In this document: piece by piece, positions 44,601 to 52,352 of the stretch | How positions within the stretch are numbered: the stretch's first letter is position 1 | How the letters are laid out: each line of letters starts with the position of its first letter | Origin: Leisingera coralii | GTDB lineage: Bacteria > Pseudomonadota > Alphaproteobacteria > Rhodobacterales > Rhodobacteraceae | Reading direction: 5' to 3' | Assembly (NCBI RefSeq): GCF_049056525.1 | Contig: NZ_JBHUPT010000030.1 | Location: 75,093 to 139,092, forward strand | Length of the DNA: 64,000 nucleotides | Made by a program: the position numbers and the translations under genes | Notes under the pieces: model-generated | What the model was told of the DNA's origin: nothing | The model's input: the letters and a program-made list of their open reading frames with translations, nothing else | Database searches by the model: none

Positions 44601-44630
44601 TTGACATACTGTCTGATGGTATACCATATT
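44601..44630 (+). promoter_or_regulatory. Promoter and GntR operator of the flavin-monooxygenase cluster
   Basis: TTGACA (44601-44606) and CATATT (44625-44630) are spaced 18 bp and overlap the palindrome ATGGTATACCAT (44616-44627). TGGTATACCA-type sites are typical FCD-GntR operators; binding would block this promoter. Confidence 0.65.
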
Positions 44631-44664
44631 ACGGCAACTGGAATCAGACAGGAAAGACCCGCCC

Positions 44665-45267
44665 ATGCCCGCCGAAATCCGCAAGACGCTGCTGCATGTC
44701 GAAGAGACCCTGATCGAGGGCGGCAAGGCAGCTGAGCAGCCGCTGAAGATGATTGCCGCGGTGGCGGTGATCAAAAACCCCTGGGCCGGGCAGGGCTTTG
44801 TCGAGGACCTGCGCCCGGAGATCCATGACTGCGCGCCGGGGCTGGGCGAGAAGCTGACCGCGATGATCCTGGAGGCCGCAGGCGGCGGCGACAAGGTGGA
44901 GGGCTACGGCAAATCCGCCATCGTCGGCGTCAATGGCGAGGTGGAGCATGCCTCCGCCCTGATCCACACGCTGCGCTTCGGCAACCATTTCCGCGAGGCG
45001 GTGGGGGCGAAATCCTACCTCGCCTTCACCAACACCCGCGGGCCGGCCAATGCGCCCCTGCAGATCCCGCTGATGGACAAGAACGACGGCGGGCGGCGCA
45101 GCCATTACCTGACCATCCAGCTGTCGGTGGCCGATGCGCCGGGCCCGGATGAGATCGTGATTGCGCTTGGCGCCTCGATCGGCGGGCGGCCGCATCACCG
45201 CATCGGCGACCGCTATCAGGACCTGAAGGAACTGGGTCATGACGTCGACAACCCTGCAGCTGTCTGA
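44665..45267 (+). CDS. Amino-acid-synthesis-family (DUF1185) protein
   Basis: Protein of 200 residues resembling the DUF1185/AA_synth family: KTLLHVEETLIEGG, AAVAVIKNPWAG, EGYGKSAIVGVNGEVEHASALIH and a late HHRIGDRYQDLKEL. The family name is historical; as I recall its structures show a chorismate-mutase/YjgF-like fold, and the reaction is unknown. Here it opens a catabolic operon with alpha/beta hydrolase, flavin reductase, luciferase-like monooxygenase and aldehyde dehydrogenase. It overlaps the hydrolase gene by 29 bp. Confidence 0.82.
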   Translation: MPAEIRKTLLHVEETLIEGGKAAEQPLKMIAAVAVIKNPWAGQGFVEDLRPEIHDCAPGLGEKLTAMILEAAGGGDKVEGYGKSAIVGVNGEVEHASALIHTLRFGNHFREAVGAKSYLAFTNTRGPANAPLQIPLMDKNDGGRRSHYLTIQLSVADAPGPDEIVIALGASIGGRPHHRIGDRYQDLKELGHDVDNPAAV

Positions 45268-46042
45268 GCCTTACGGGCCCGTCACCTGCCAGCGGGCAGG
45301 GCGCGGCGATCCGGTGGTGCTGATCCACGGGGTCGGCATGCAGTCGGCGGCCTGGGCGCCGCAGATCGAGGCGCTGGCCCTGACCCATCAGGTGATTGCG
45401 CTGGACATGCCCGGCCACGGCGGCAGTGCGCCGCTGCCGGAAGGCGCGGAGCTGCCGGATTACGTGGCTTGGCTGCATGAGGTGCTGCGGACGCTGGACC
45501 TGGGGCCGGTTGCGCTGGCGGGTCATTCCATGGGCGCGCTGATTGCTGGCGGCTATGCTGTCAGCCACCCGCAGAACGTCTCCCGCGTGGCGCTGCTGAA
45601 CGGGGTGTTCCTTCGCTCGGATGAGGCGCGGCAGGCCGTAGAGGCGCGCGCTGCGGAAATCCGCGCGGGCAGCTTTGATCTGGAAACGCCGCTCACCCGC
45701 TGGTTCGGCAGCAGCGATGCCGACCGGCAAGCGCGGGCGCAGGTGGCCGAATGGCTGTCGGCTGTGAACCTTGACGGCTACGCCGCCGCCTATACCGCCT
45801 TTGCCCGCGGCGACAGCACCTATGCGGACGGGTTCGGCGGCATCCCTTGCCCGCTGCTGGCGCTGACCGGCGACGGCGATCCGAATTCGACGCCCGACAT
45901 GGCGCATGCGATGGCCGCCGCTGCTCCACAGGGCCGGGCGGTTGTCATTGAGGGCCACCGGCATATGGTCAACCTGACCGCCCCCGCAGAGGTCAACGCC
46001 GCCCTGCGGGACTGGCTGAATACAGAGGAGGAGCCGGAATGA
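45239..46042 (+). CDS. Alpha/beta-fold hydrolase
   Basis: Protein of 267 residues with VVLIHGVGMQSAAW (oxyanion loop), nucleophile elbow GHSMG and a late His in EGHRHMVNLTAP; the acid is probably the Asp in LTGDGDPN. It could hydrolyse an ester, amide or carbamate made by the monooxygenase, by analogy with RutD. It overlaps both neighbours by 29 and 4 bp. Confidence 0.87.
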   Translation: MTSTTLQLSEPYGPVTCQRAGRGDPVVLIHGVGMQSAAWAPQIEALALTHQVIALDMPGHGGSAPLPEGAELPDYVAWLHEVLRTLDLGPVALAGHSMGALIAGGYAVSHPQNVSRVALLNGVFLRSDEARQAVEARAAEIRAGSFDLETPLTRWFGSSDADRQARAQVAEWLSAVNLDGYAAAYTAFARGDSTYADGFGGIPCPLLALTGDGDPNSTPDMAHAMAAAAPQGRAVVIEGHRHMVNLTAPAEVNAALRDWLNTEEEPE

Positions 46043-46965
46043 GCGATATCGACCCGCGCGCCTTGCGCAACGCCTTTGGCACCTTCATGACCGGCGTCAC
46101 CGTGGTGACGGCGCATGATCCGGACGGCAAGCCCATCGGCTTTACCGCCAACTCCTTTACCTCCGTCTCGCTGGACCCGCCGCTGGTGCTGGTGTGCCTT
46201 GCCAATTCCTCCAGCAACTATGCGGCCTTCGAACAAGCCGCGGGCTTTGCCATCAACGTGCTGGCGGAAGACCAGAAAGACGTTTCCAACACCTTCGCCC
46301 GGCCCGTTGAGGACCGCTTTGCCGCCGTCACCTGGCAGAAGGGGCCGCAGGGGAGCCCGGTGTTCGACGGCGTCTCCGCCTGGTTCGACTGCTCAATGCA
46401 CAACCGGGTTGAGGCCGGCGACCACCTGATCCTGATCGGTCGGGTGGAGGCGTTTGAGACCTCGCCCGCGCCGGGCCTGGGATATGCCCGCGGTGCTTAT
46501 GTGACCGCCGCAGCCGAGGCCGAGGCCCTCAGCCAGGGCGCCAAGCTGATCGTCTCGGCATTGATTGAGCATGAGGGCAAGGTGCTTCTGCTCGGCAACG
46601 ATCAGGGCAAGCTGACACTGCCGGAAATCCGGGTCGGCAAGGAGGGGGCCTCAGCCGCCCTCGCCAAGCTGATTGCGGACACCGGGGTCGAGGCCGAGCC
46701 GGGGTTCATCTACTCCGTCTATGAAGACAAAGCGCGCGAACATCAGCACATCTCGTTCCTGTGCCAATCCGCCGGCGGCACACCGGCCAAGGGCGTTTTC
46801 ACACCGCTGACCCAATCCACGCTGATGGACATTGCCGATGCGGCGATGTGCACCATGCTGGAACGGTTCGCGAGTGAAAGCCGGATGGGCAATTTCGGGG
46901 TGTATTATGGCAATCAGACCACCGGGCAGGTCCGCCCAGTGGCGACAGGGAGCAAGAGCGCATGA
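46039..46965 (+). CDS. Flavin reductase with C-terminal degenerate Nudix-like domain
   Basis: Protein of 308 residues. Residues 1-165 are an HpaC/RutF-type flavin reductase (RNAFGTFMTGVTVVTA, GFTANSFTSVSLDPPLV, FAINVLAEDQ). Residues 169 to about 290 look Nudix-like (KLIVSALIEHEGKVLLL, LPEIRVGKEG, IADTGVEAE). The catalytic REXXEE part of the Nudix box is missing, so hydrolase activity is unlikely and the domain may bind a ligand or partner. The reductase supplies reduced flavin to the monooxygenase encoded 4 bp into its stop. Confidence 0.85.
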   Translation: MSDIDPRALRNAFGTFMTGVTVVTAHDPDGKPIGFTANSFTSVSLDPPLVLVCLANSSSNYAAFEQAAGFAINVLAEDQKDVSNTFARPVEDRFAAVTWQKGPQGSPVFDGVSAWFDCSMHNRVEAGDHLILIGRVEAFETSPAPGLGYARGAYVTAAAEAEALSQGAKLIVSALIEHEGKVLLLGNDQGKLTLPEIRVGKEGASAALAKLIADTGVEAEPGFIYSVYEDKAREHQHISFLCQSAGGTPAKGVFTPLTQSTLMDIADAAMCTMLERFASESRMGNFGVYYGNQTTGQVRPVATGSKSA

Positions 46966-47999
46966 AATTTTCCCTCTTTGCGCATATGGAGCGGATTTCC
47001 GAGGCCGACGATCAGAAGCAGCTTTATGACGAGTTCATCCAGCTGTGCAAAATCGCAGATGACGGCGGCATGCACGCGGTCTGGACCGGCGAACACCACG
47101 GGATGAATTTCACCATCTCGCCGAACCCGTTCCTGAACCTGATCGACGTGGCGCGGCACACCAAGAACGTGCGGCTGGGCACCGGCACGGTGATTGCGCC
47201 GTTCTGGCATCCGATCCGGCTGGCGGGCGAGGCGGCGATGACCGACATCATCACCGAGGGCCGCCTGGACCTGGGCATCGCCCGCGGCGCCTATTCCTTC
47301 GAATACGAACGCATGATGCCCGGTATGGACGCCTGGGAGGCAGGCCAGCGGATGCGGGAGCTGATCCCGGCGGTGCAGGGCCTGTGGCAGGGCGACTACG
47401 CGCAGGAGGGGGAGTTCCATTCCTTCCCCAAGACGACGTCCTCACCGAAGCCGCTGCAGCAAAACGGCCCGCCGATCTGGGTGGCCGCGCGCGATCCCAA
47501 CAGCCATGAGTTCGCGGTGGCCAATGGCTGCAACGTGCAGGTGACGCCACTGTGGAAAGGCGATGAGGAGATTGCCGACCTGATGGGCAAGTTCAACGCC
47601 GCCTGTGAGAAACACAGCGACGTGCCGCGGCCCAAGATCATGCTGCTGCAGCACACTTATGTGGCCGACAGCGCCGCGGATGTGAAACGCGGGGCAGAGG
47701 AGCTCAATCGCTTCTACTGCTATTTCGGGGCCTGGTTCATGAACCAGCGCGAGATCAGCCAGGGCCTGATCGACCCGCTGTCTGACGAGGAAATCGCCGC
47801 GCATCCGTTCTATTCGCCCGAGGCGATGGAGCGCGATCTGGTGATCGGCGAACCGGCGGCGGTGATCGAGCGGCTGAAGAAATACGAGGCCCTGGGCTAT
47901 GATGAATACTCGTTCTGGATCGACTCCAGCATGAGTTTCGAGCGCAAGAAAGCCTCGCTTGAGCGGTTCATTACCGACGTGATGCCCGCATTTCAGTAA
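46962..47999 (+). CDS. Luciferase-like (LLM class) flavin-dependent monooxygenase
   Basis: Bacterial-luciferase-fold protein of 345 residues: FSLFAHMERIS, VWTGEHHGMNF, VRLGTGTVIAPFWHPIRLAGEAAM, GRLDLGIARGAYSFEYERM. It uses FMNH2 from the flavin reductase encoded just upstream and O2 to oxygenate a substrate. RutA in pyrimidine degradation is a distant analogue. The substrate is not recognisable. Coupled to the flavin reductase by a 4-bp overlap and followed 12 bp later by an aldehyde dehydrogenase. Confidence 0.87.
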   Translation: MKFSLFAHMERISEADDQKQLYDEFIQLCKIADDGGMHAVWTGEHHGMNFTISPNPFLNLIDVARHTKNVRLGTGTVIAPFWHPIRLAGEAAMTDIITEGRLDLGIARGAYSFEYERMMPGMDAWEAGQRMRELIPAVQGLWQGDYAQEGEFHSFPKTTSSPKPLQQNGPPIWVAARDPNSHEFAVANGCNVQVTPLWKGDEEIADLMGKFNAACEKHSDVPRPKIMLLQHTYVADSAADVKRGAEELNRFYCYFGAWFMNQREISQGLIDPLSDEEIAAHPFYSPEAMERDLVIGEPAAVIERLKKYEALGYDEYSFWIDSSMSFERKKASLERFITDVMPAFQ

Positions 48000-48011
48000 G
48001 GGAGAGGGCTG

Positions 48012-49475
48012 ATGCAGTCTTTCCAGCAGTATATCGGCGGCGTCTTTGAGAACGCGGGCGCAACCTTCGAAAGCCTCGATCCGGCCACCGGCGCGCCTTG
48101 GGCGCAGATGCCCTCGGCCTCCGTGGCGGATGTGGACCGGGCGGTTCGGGCGGCGGAGGCTGCATTCTTCTCCCCTGACTGGGCCGGGATGACCGCCACC
48201 CAGCGCGGCAAGCTCTTGATGCGGCTGGCCGATCTGGTGGCGGAAAACGCACCAAATCTGGCGGAGCTGGAAACCCGCGACACTGGCAAGATCATCCGCG
48301 AGACCTCGGCCCAGATCGCCTATGTGGCGGAATACTACCGCTATTACGCTGGCCTCGCCGACAAGATCGAAGGCGCGCATCTGCCGATCGACAAGCCCGA
48401 CATGGAAGTCTGGCTGCGGCGCGAGCCGGTGGGGGTGGTGGCCGCCATCGTGCCATGGAATTCGCAGCTGTTCCTGTCCGCTGTCAAAATCGGCCCGGCG
48501 CTGGCGGCGGGCTGCACGGTGGTGCTGAAAGCCTCCGAAGAAGGCCCGGCGCCAATGCTGGAATTTGCCCGGATCTTTGATCAGGCGGGCTTCCCGCCCG
48601 GTGTGCTGAACGTGATCACCGGCGGGCCGGAGGCAGGCGCGGCGCTGACCAGCCACGCATCCGTGGCCCATGTCGCCTTCACCGGCGGGCCGGAGACGGC
48701 GCGCCATATCGTGCGCAACTCGGCGGAAAACCTCGCCTCCACTTCGCTGGAACTGGGCGGCAAGTCGCCCTTCATCGTGTTTGACGACGCCGATCTGGAA
48801 AGCGCGGTGAACGCGCAGGTCTCGGGGATTTTCGCGGCGACCGGGCAAAGCTGTGTCGCAGGCTCGCGGCTGGTGATCCAGAAGGGCATCAAGGATGCTT
48901 TTCTTGCGCGGCTGAAAGAGAAAGCCGAAGCGGTGGTGATCGGCGCGCCGGATGACATGGCGACCGAAGTGGGGCCGCTCTGCACCCTGAAACAGCGCGA
49001 CCATGCGGTGCGGCTGATCGAGGCGTCGGTGCAGGCGGGGGCCAAGCTGGTCACCGGCGGCACCGTGCCGGAAGGGGAGGGCTTCTATTTCCCGCCCACG
49101 GTGCTGGACTGCTCGGACGCGCCGGAGGCACCCTGCCTCTCGAATGAGTTCTTCGGGCCTGTGCTGTCGGTGGTCGATTTCGAGACCGAGGCAGAGGCCA
49201 TGGAGATTGCCAACAATACCGCCTTCGGGCTGGCGTCCGGCGTGTTCACCCAGAACCTCACCCGCGCGCACCGGATGATCCGGGGCATCCGCGCGGGCAT
49301 CGTCTGGGTCAACACCTACCGCGCGGTCAGCCCGATTGCGCCCTTTGGCGGCCACGGCTTGTCTGGCCACGGCCGTGAGGGCGGCCTGCAGGCGGCGCTG
49401 GATTACACCAAGGTCAAGGCGGTGTGGCTGCGCACCAGCGACGAGCCGATCCCGGATCCCTTTGTGATGCGCTAA
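48012..49475 (+). CDS. Aldehyde dehydrogenase family protein
   Basis: ALDH of 487 residues with PWNSQL replacing the commoner PWNFPL, LELGGKSP (Glu), TGQSCVAGSR (Cys) and FFGPVLSVVDFE. It acts with the monooxygenase operon, oxidising an aldehyde product to an acid. It belongs to a different subgroup from the two PuuC-like ALDHs in the window. AGGGAGAGGG precedes the ATG. Followed by an intrinsic terminator. Confidence 0.88.
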   Translation: MQSFQQYIGGVFENAGATFESLDPATGAPWAQMPSASVADVDRAVRAAEAAFFSPDWAGMTATQRGKLLMRLADLVAENAPNLAELETRDTGKIIRETSAQIAYVAEYYRYYAGLADKIEGAHLPIDKPDMEVWLRREPVGVVAAIVPWNSQLFLSAVKIGPALAAGCTVVLKASEEGPAPMLEFARIFDQAGFPPGVLNVITGGPEAGAALTSHASVAHVAFTGGPETARHIVRNSAENLASTSLELGGKSPFIVFDDADLESAVNAQVSGIFAATGQSCVAGSRLVIQKGIKDAFLARLKEKAEAVVIGAPDDMATEVGPLCTLKQRDHAVRLIEASVQAGAKLVTGGTVPEGEGFYFPPTVLDCSDAPEAPCLSNEFFGPVLSVVDFETEAEAMEIANNTAFGLASGVFTQNLTRAHRMIRGIRAGIVWVNTYRAVSPIAPFGGHGLSGHGREGGLQAALDYTKVKAVWLRTSDEPIPDPFVMR

Positions 49476-49513
49476 CCCTCCTCGCGCCGGTATCCCATGC
49501 AAGGCGCAGACTG

Positions 49514-49553
49514 AGCCGCTCTGCCTCCCGCATGGCAGGGCGGCTTTTCTTTT
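49514..49553 (+). terminator. Intrinsic terminator of the monooxygenase operon
   Basis: An 11-bp stem (49515-49525 with 49534-49544, one T-G pair) is followed by TTTTCTTTT. It ends the operon that starts at 44665. Confidence 0.85.
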
Positions 49554-49599
49554 GCCGGCGGACTTCCGGCAAGCTCGTGCAATTAAAAAGAAAAACCCT

Positions 49600-49635
49600 G
49601 CTTAGCCCCACGCGAACCAGAGGTAAGCCATAGAT
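49600..49635 (+). promoter_or_regulatory. Shared upstream element, copy 1
   Basis: Begins GCTTAGCCCCA and ends GGTAAGCCATAGAT, an imperfect inverted repeat (GCTTAGCC / GGTAAGC). It lies 92 bp before the flavin monooxygenase gene. Related copies are at 51008-51044 and 59874-59902. Confidence 0.5.
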
Positions 49636-49726
49636 TTCTTTTTCCTGACCCGGGGGTGTGGAATTCCTGTTGAGGAAGCGCGGCAGTCGTTCAGCCCGCG
49701 CTGCAGTGTCAGGAGAGGGTTTGGAA

Positions 49727-51001
49727 ATGGCGATAGAGAAGATTGACACGCTGGTTGTTGGTGCGGGCCAGGCGGGCGTCGCCATGAGCGAGCATCTGAC
49801 CAGCAACGGCGTGCCGCATCTGGTGCTGGAAAAGAACCGCATCGCCGAGGCTTGGCGGACGGGCCGCTGGGACTCGCTGGTGGCCAACGGCCCGGCCTGG
49901 CACGACCGCTTTCCCAACCTGGAATTCACCGGCACCGATCCGGAGGCCTTTGCCGGCAAGGACCGGGTGGCGGAATACTTTGCCGAATATGCCGAGCGCA
50001 TCGAGGCGCCAATCCGCACCGGGGTCGAGGTTCTGAAGGCCGAGCGCGTCAATGGCAGCGGCGGGTTCCGGGTCGAAACCTCGGACGGGGTGATCGAGGC
50101 GCAGCGCATCGTTGCCGCAACCGGCGCCTTCCAGCACCCGGTGATTCCGCCGGTGGTGCCGCAGGGGGCCAGCGTCAATCAGCTGCACTCCTTCCATTAC
50201 CGCAATCCCGATCAGCTGGCTGAGGGCGCGGTGCTGGTGGTGGGCGCGGGGTCTTCCGGCGCGCAGATTGCCGATGAGCTGAACCGCGCGGGCCGCAAGG
50301 TCTATCTGTCGGTCGGCCCGCACGACCGCCCGCCGCGGATGTACCGGGGCCGCGACTTTGTCTGGTGGCTGGGCGTTCTGGGCCTGTGGGACCAGGCGGC
50401 GCAGGAGCCGGGCAAGGAGCATGTGACGATCTCTGTCAGCGGCGCCTATGGCGGCCAGACCATGGATTTCCGCCGGTTGGCAGGCGAGGGCGTGACCCTG
50501 CTGGGGCTGACCGAGTCCTATGACAATGGCACCGTGAAATTTGCAGGCGACCTGCAGGAAAACATTGCCAATGGCGACGCCGATTACCTGAAGATGCTGG
50601 ATCTGGCCGACGCCTATGTCGCCCGCACCGGTATAGACCTGCCGGAGGAGCCGGAGGCGCGCAAGGCCTTCCCGGATCCGGAGAGCCTGACCCATCCGAT
50701 CCGGGAACTGGATCTGGAGAAGGAAGGCATCACCACCATCCTCTGGGCCACCGGCTTCCGCCAGGACTTCACTTGGATGAAGGTGAATGCCTTTGACGCC
50801 CAGGGCCGCCCGCAGCACCAGCGCGGCGTGTCGGCTGAGCCGGGGATCTACTTCCTGGGCCTGCCCTGGCAGTCGCGGCGCGGATCGACCTTCATCTGGG
50901 GGGTCTGGCATGATGCCAAGCATGTGGCCGACCAGATCGCCATCCAGCGCGACTATGAAGCCTACCGCGGCCCCGCCGAACGCCGCGCGGATCAGATCTG
51001 A
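49727..51001 (+). CDS. FAD/NADPH flavin-containing monooxygenase-like protein
   Basis: Protein of 424 residues with two dinucleotide-binding motifs, GAGQAGVAMSEHL near the N-terminus and GAGSSGAQIADEL about residue 178, plus ATGAFQHP and ATGFRQDF. This is the pattern of bacterial FMO/YUC-like class B monooxygenases. It hydroxylates a soft nucleophile or a carbonyl; substrate unknown. ATG 49727 has AGGAGAGGG upstream; a GTG frame from 49658 lacks support. It is its own transcription unit with the shared element in its promoter, followed by RidA. Confidence 0.85.
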   Translation: MAIEKIDTLVVGAGQAGVAMSEHLTSNGVPHLVLEKNRIAEAWRTGRWDSLVANGPAWHDRFPNLEFTGTDPEAFAGKDRVAEYFAEYAERIEAPIRTGVEVLKAERVNGSGGFRVETSDGVIEAQRIVAATGAFQHPVIPPVVPQGASVNQLHSFHYRNPDQLAEGAVLVVGAGSSGAQIADELNRAGRKVYLSVGPHDRPPRMYRGRDFVWWLGVLGLWDQAAQEPGKEHVTISVSGAYGGQTMDFRRLAGEGVTLLGLTESYDNGTVKFAGDLQENIANGDADYLKMLDLADAYVARTGIDLPEEPEARKAFPDPESLTHPIRELDLEKEGITTILWATGFRQDFTWMKVNAFDAQGRPQHQRGVSAEPGIYFLGLPWQSRRGSTFIWGVWHDAKHVADQIAIQRDYEAYRGPAERRADQI

Positions 51002-51007
51002 GTGCTG

Positions 51008-51044
51008 GCTTAGCCGCAGCCGAAGCAAGGGGTAGCCATAAGAT
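51008..51044 (+). promoter_or_regulatory. Shared upstream element, copy 2
   Basis: Begins GCTTAGCCGCA and ends GGGTAGCCATAAGAT. It aligns with copy 1 over its full length with scattered changes and one shifted base. It lies between the FMO stop and the ridA start. Confidence 0.5.
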
Positions 51045-51124
51045 GCTTTGGCTGTCCCGCGGCGCGTGAGAGTTTTTCCGGCAAACGCAATGTCCGGCCG
51101 GCCCCGTCACATCAGGAGGATTTC

Positions 51125-51541
51125 ATGGCCCATACCCGCATCCGCAAGTTCAACACCTCGGACACTTACCCGGAACAGAACCTGGACAACGACCTGTGCC
51201 AGGCGGTGGTGACCCAAGGCGGCAAGACCGTTTACCTGCGCGGCCAGTGCCCGCAGAACCTGGATGACGCGAAGAATATCGAGAGCCACGATCCGGTGGA
51301 GCAGACCCACAAGGTGATGCAGAACATCCAGCAGCTGATCGAGGAGTGCGGCGGCTCGATGGAGCACCTGGTCAAGGTGGTGGTCTATATCACCGACGTG
51401 CGCCACCGCGAGGCGGTCTACCGCACCATGGGCGAATACATCAAAGGCGTGCATCCCGTCTCCACCGGCCTGGTGGTGCAGGCGTTGGCGCGGCCCGAGT
51501 GGCTGGTGGAGATCGACGGCACGGCGGTTATTCCGGACTGA
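51125..51541 (+). CDS. RidA/YjgF/RutC-family protein
   Basis: Protein of 138 residues of the RidA family: GKTVYLRGQCPQN, KVMQNIQQLIEECGGSMEHLVKVVVYITDV and RPEWLVEIDGTAVI. The arginine that binds the carboxylate in true RidA is not evident in the usual place, so it may not be a plain imine deaminase. RutC, also in this family, acts on an aminoacrylate in the Rut pathway. AGGAGG precedes the ATG. Probably co-regulated with its neighbours via the upstream element. Confidence 0.85.
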   Translation: MAHTRIRKFNTSDTYPEQNLDNDLCQAVVTQGGKTVYLRGQCPQNLDDAKNIESHDPVEQTHKVMQNIQQLIEECGGSMEHLVKVVVYITDVRHREAVYRTMGEYIKGVHPVSTGLVVQALARPEWLVEIDGTAVIPD

Positions 51542-51663
51542 TCCGGAAGCGTGGAGGGGGCTGTCCGCCCCCTCTTGAGCCTGCGGCTCAATTCACCCCC
51601 GAGGATATTTTCAGCCAGATGAAGAACGGATCCGTCTCCAGTGGCTGGTGAGGAGGAGAGACG

Positions 51664-52338
51664 ATGACATTTTCGCTTGTGGCGCGCTGCGCGGAAACCG
51701 GCATGTTCGGGGTGGCGATTTCGTCCTCCTCGCCCGCGGTGGCAGCGCGCTGTTCCTATGCCCGCGCGGGCGTTGGCGCGGTGGCGAGCCAGAATGTGAC
51801 CGACCCCAGCCTGGGCCCCTTGGCGCTGGACCTGATGGAGCAGGGCATGACCGCTGCCGCCGCGGTGGCCAAGGTGCGGGAGACCGGCCGCTTCATCGAA
51901 TACCGGCAGGTGCTGGCGGTGGACAGCATTGGCGGCACCGCCATTCACTCGGGACCGAACTCCCTGGGCATCTGGACCCAGGCGGAAGGCCAGGATGTGG
52001 CCTCGGGCGGCAACCTGTTGGCCAATGACGGGGTGTGCCAGGCGATCGTGGACGGGTTTCAGGCGGCGGAGGGCCATCTTGGCGACCGGCTGATTGCTGC
52101 AATGCGCGCCGGGCTGGCTGCGGGCGGCGAGGCCGGGCCGGTGCATTCGGCGGGCATGAAAATCGTCGACAAGGTGAGCTGGCCGGTGGCCGATCTGCGC
52201 TGCGATTGGACCGAGGACTGCCCGATCGAGGCGGTCGCCACCGCCTGGGACATCTACAAGCCGCAGCTGGACGCCTATGTTCAGCGCGCGCTCGACCCGC
52301 GCGAGGCGCCGTCCTACGGCGTGCCGGGCGACGAATAA
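51664..52338 (+). CDS. DUF1028-family protein
   Basis: Protein of 224 residues starting MTFSLVARCAETGMFGVAISSSSPAVAAR, broken here into its recognisable parts: TFSLVARC, GVAISSSS, GAVASQNVTDPSLGP and GNLLANDGV. DUF1028 proteins have an Ntn-hydrolase-like fold and occur beside RidA and amino-acid catabolic genes; the activity is not established. GAGGAGAG precedes the ATG. It shares a transcript with the downstream aldehyde dehydrogenase. Confidence 0.85.
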   Translation: MTFSLVARCAETGMFGVAISSSSPAVAARCSYARAGVGAVASQNVTDPSLGPLALDLMEQGMTAAAAVAKVRETGRFIEYRQVLAVDSIGGTAIHSGPNSLGIWTQAEGQDVASGGNLLANDGVCQAIVDGFQAAEGHLGDRLIAAMRAGLAAGGEAGPVHSAGMKIVDKVSWPVADLRCDWTEDCPIEAVATAWDIYKPQLDAYVQRALDPREAPSYGVPGDE

Positions 52339-52352
52339 TCAGGGGAGAGACC

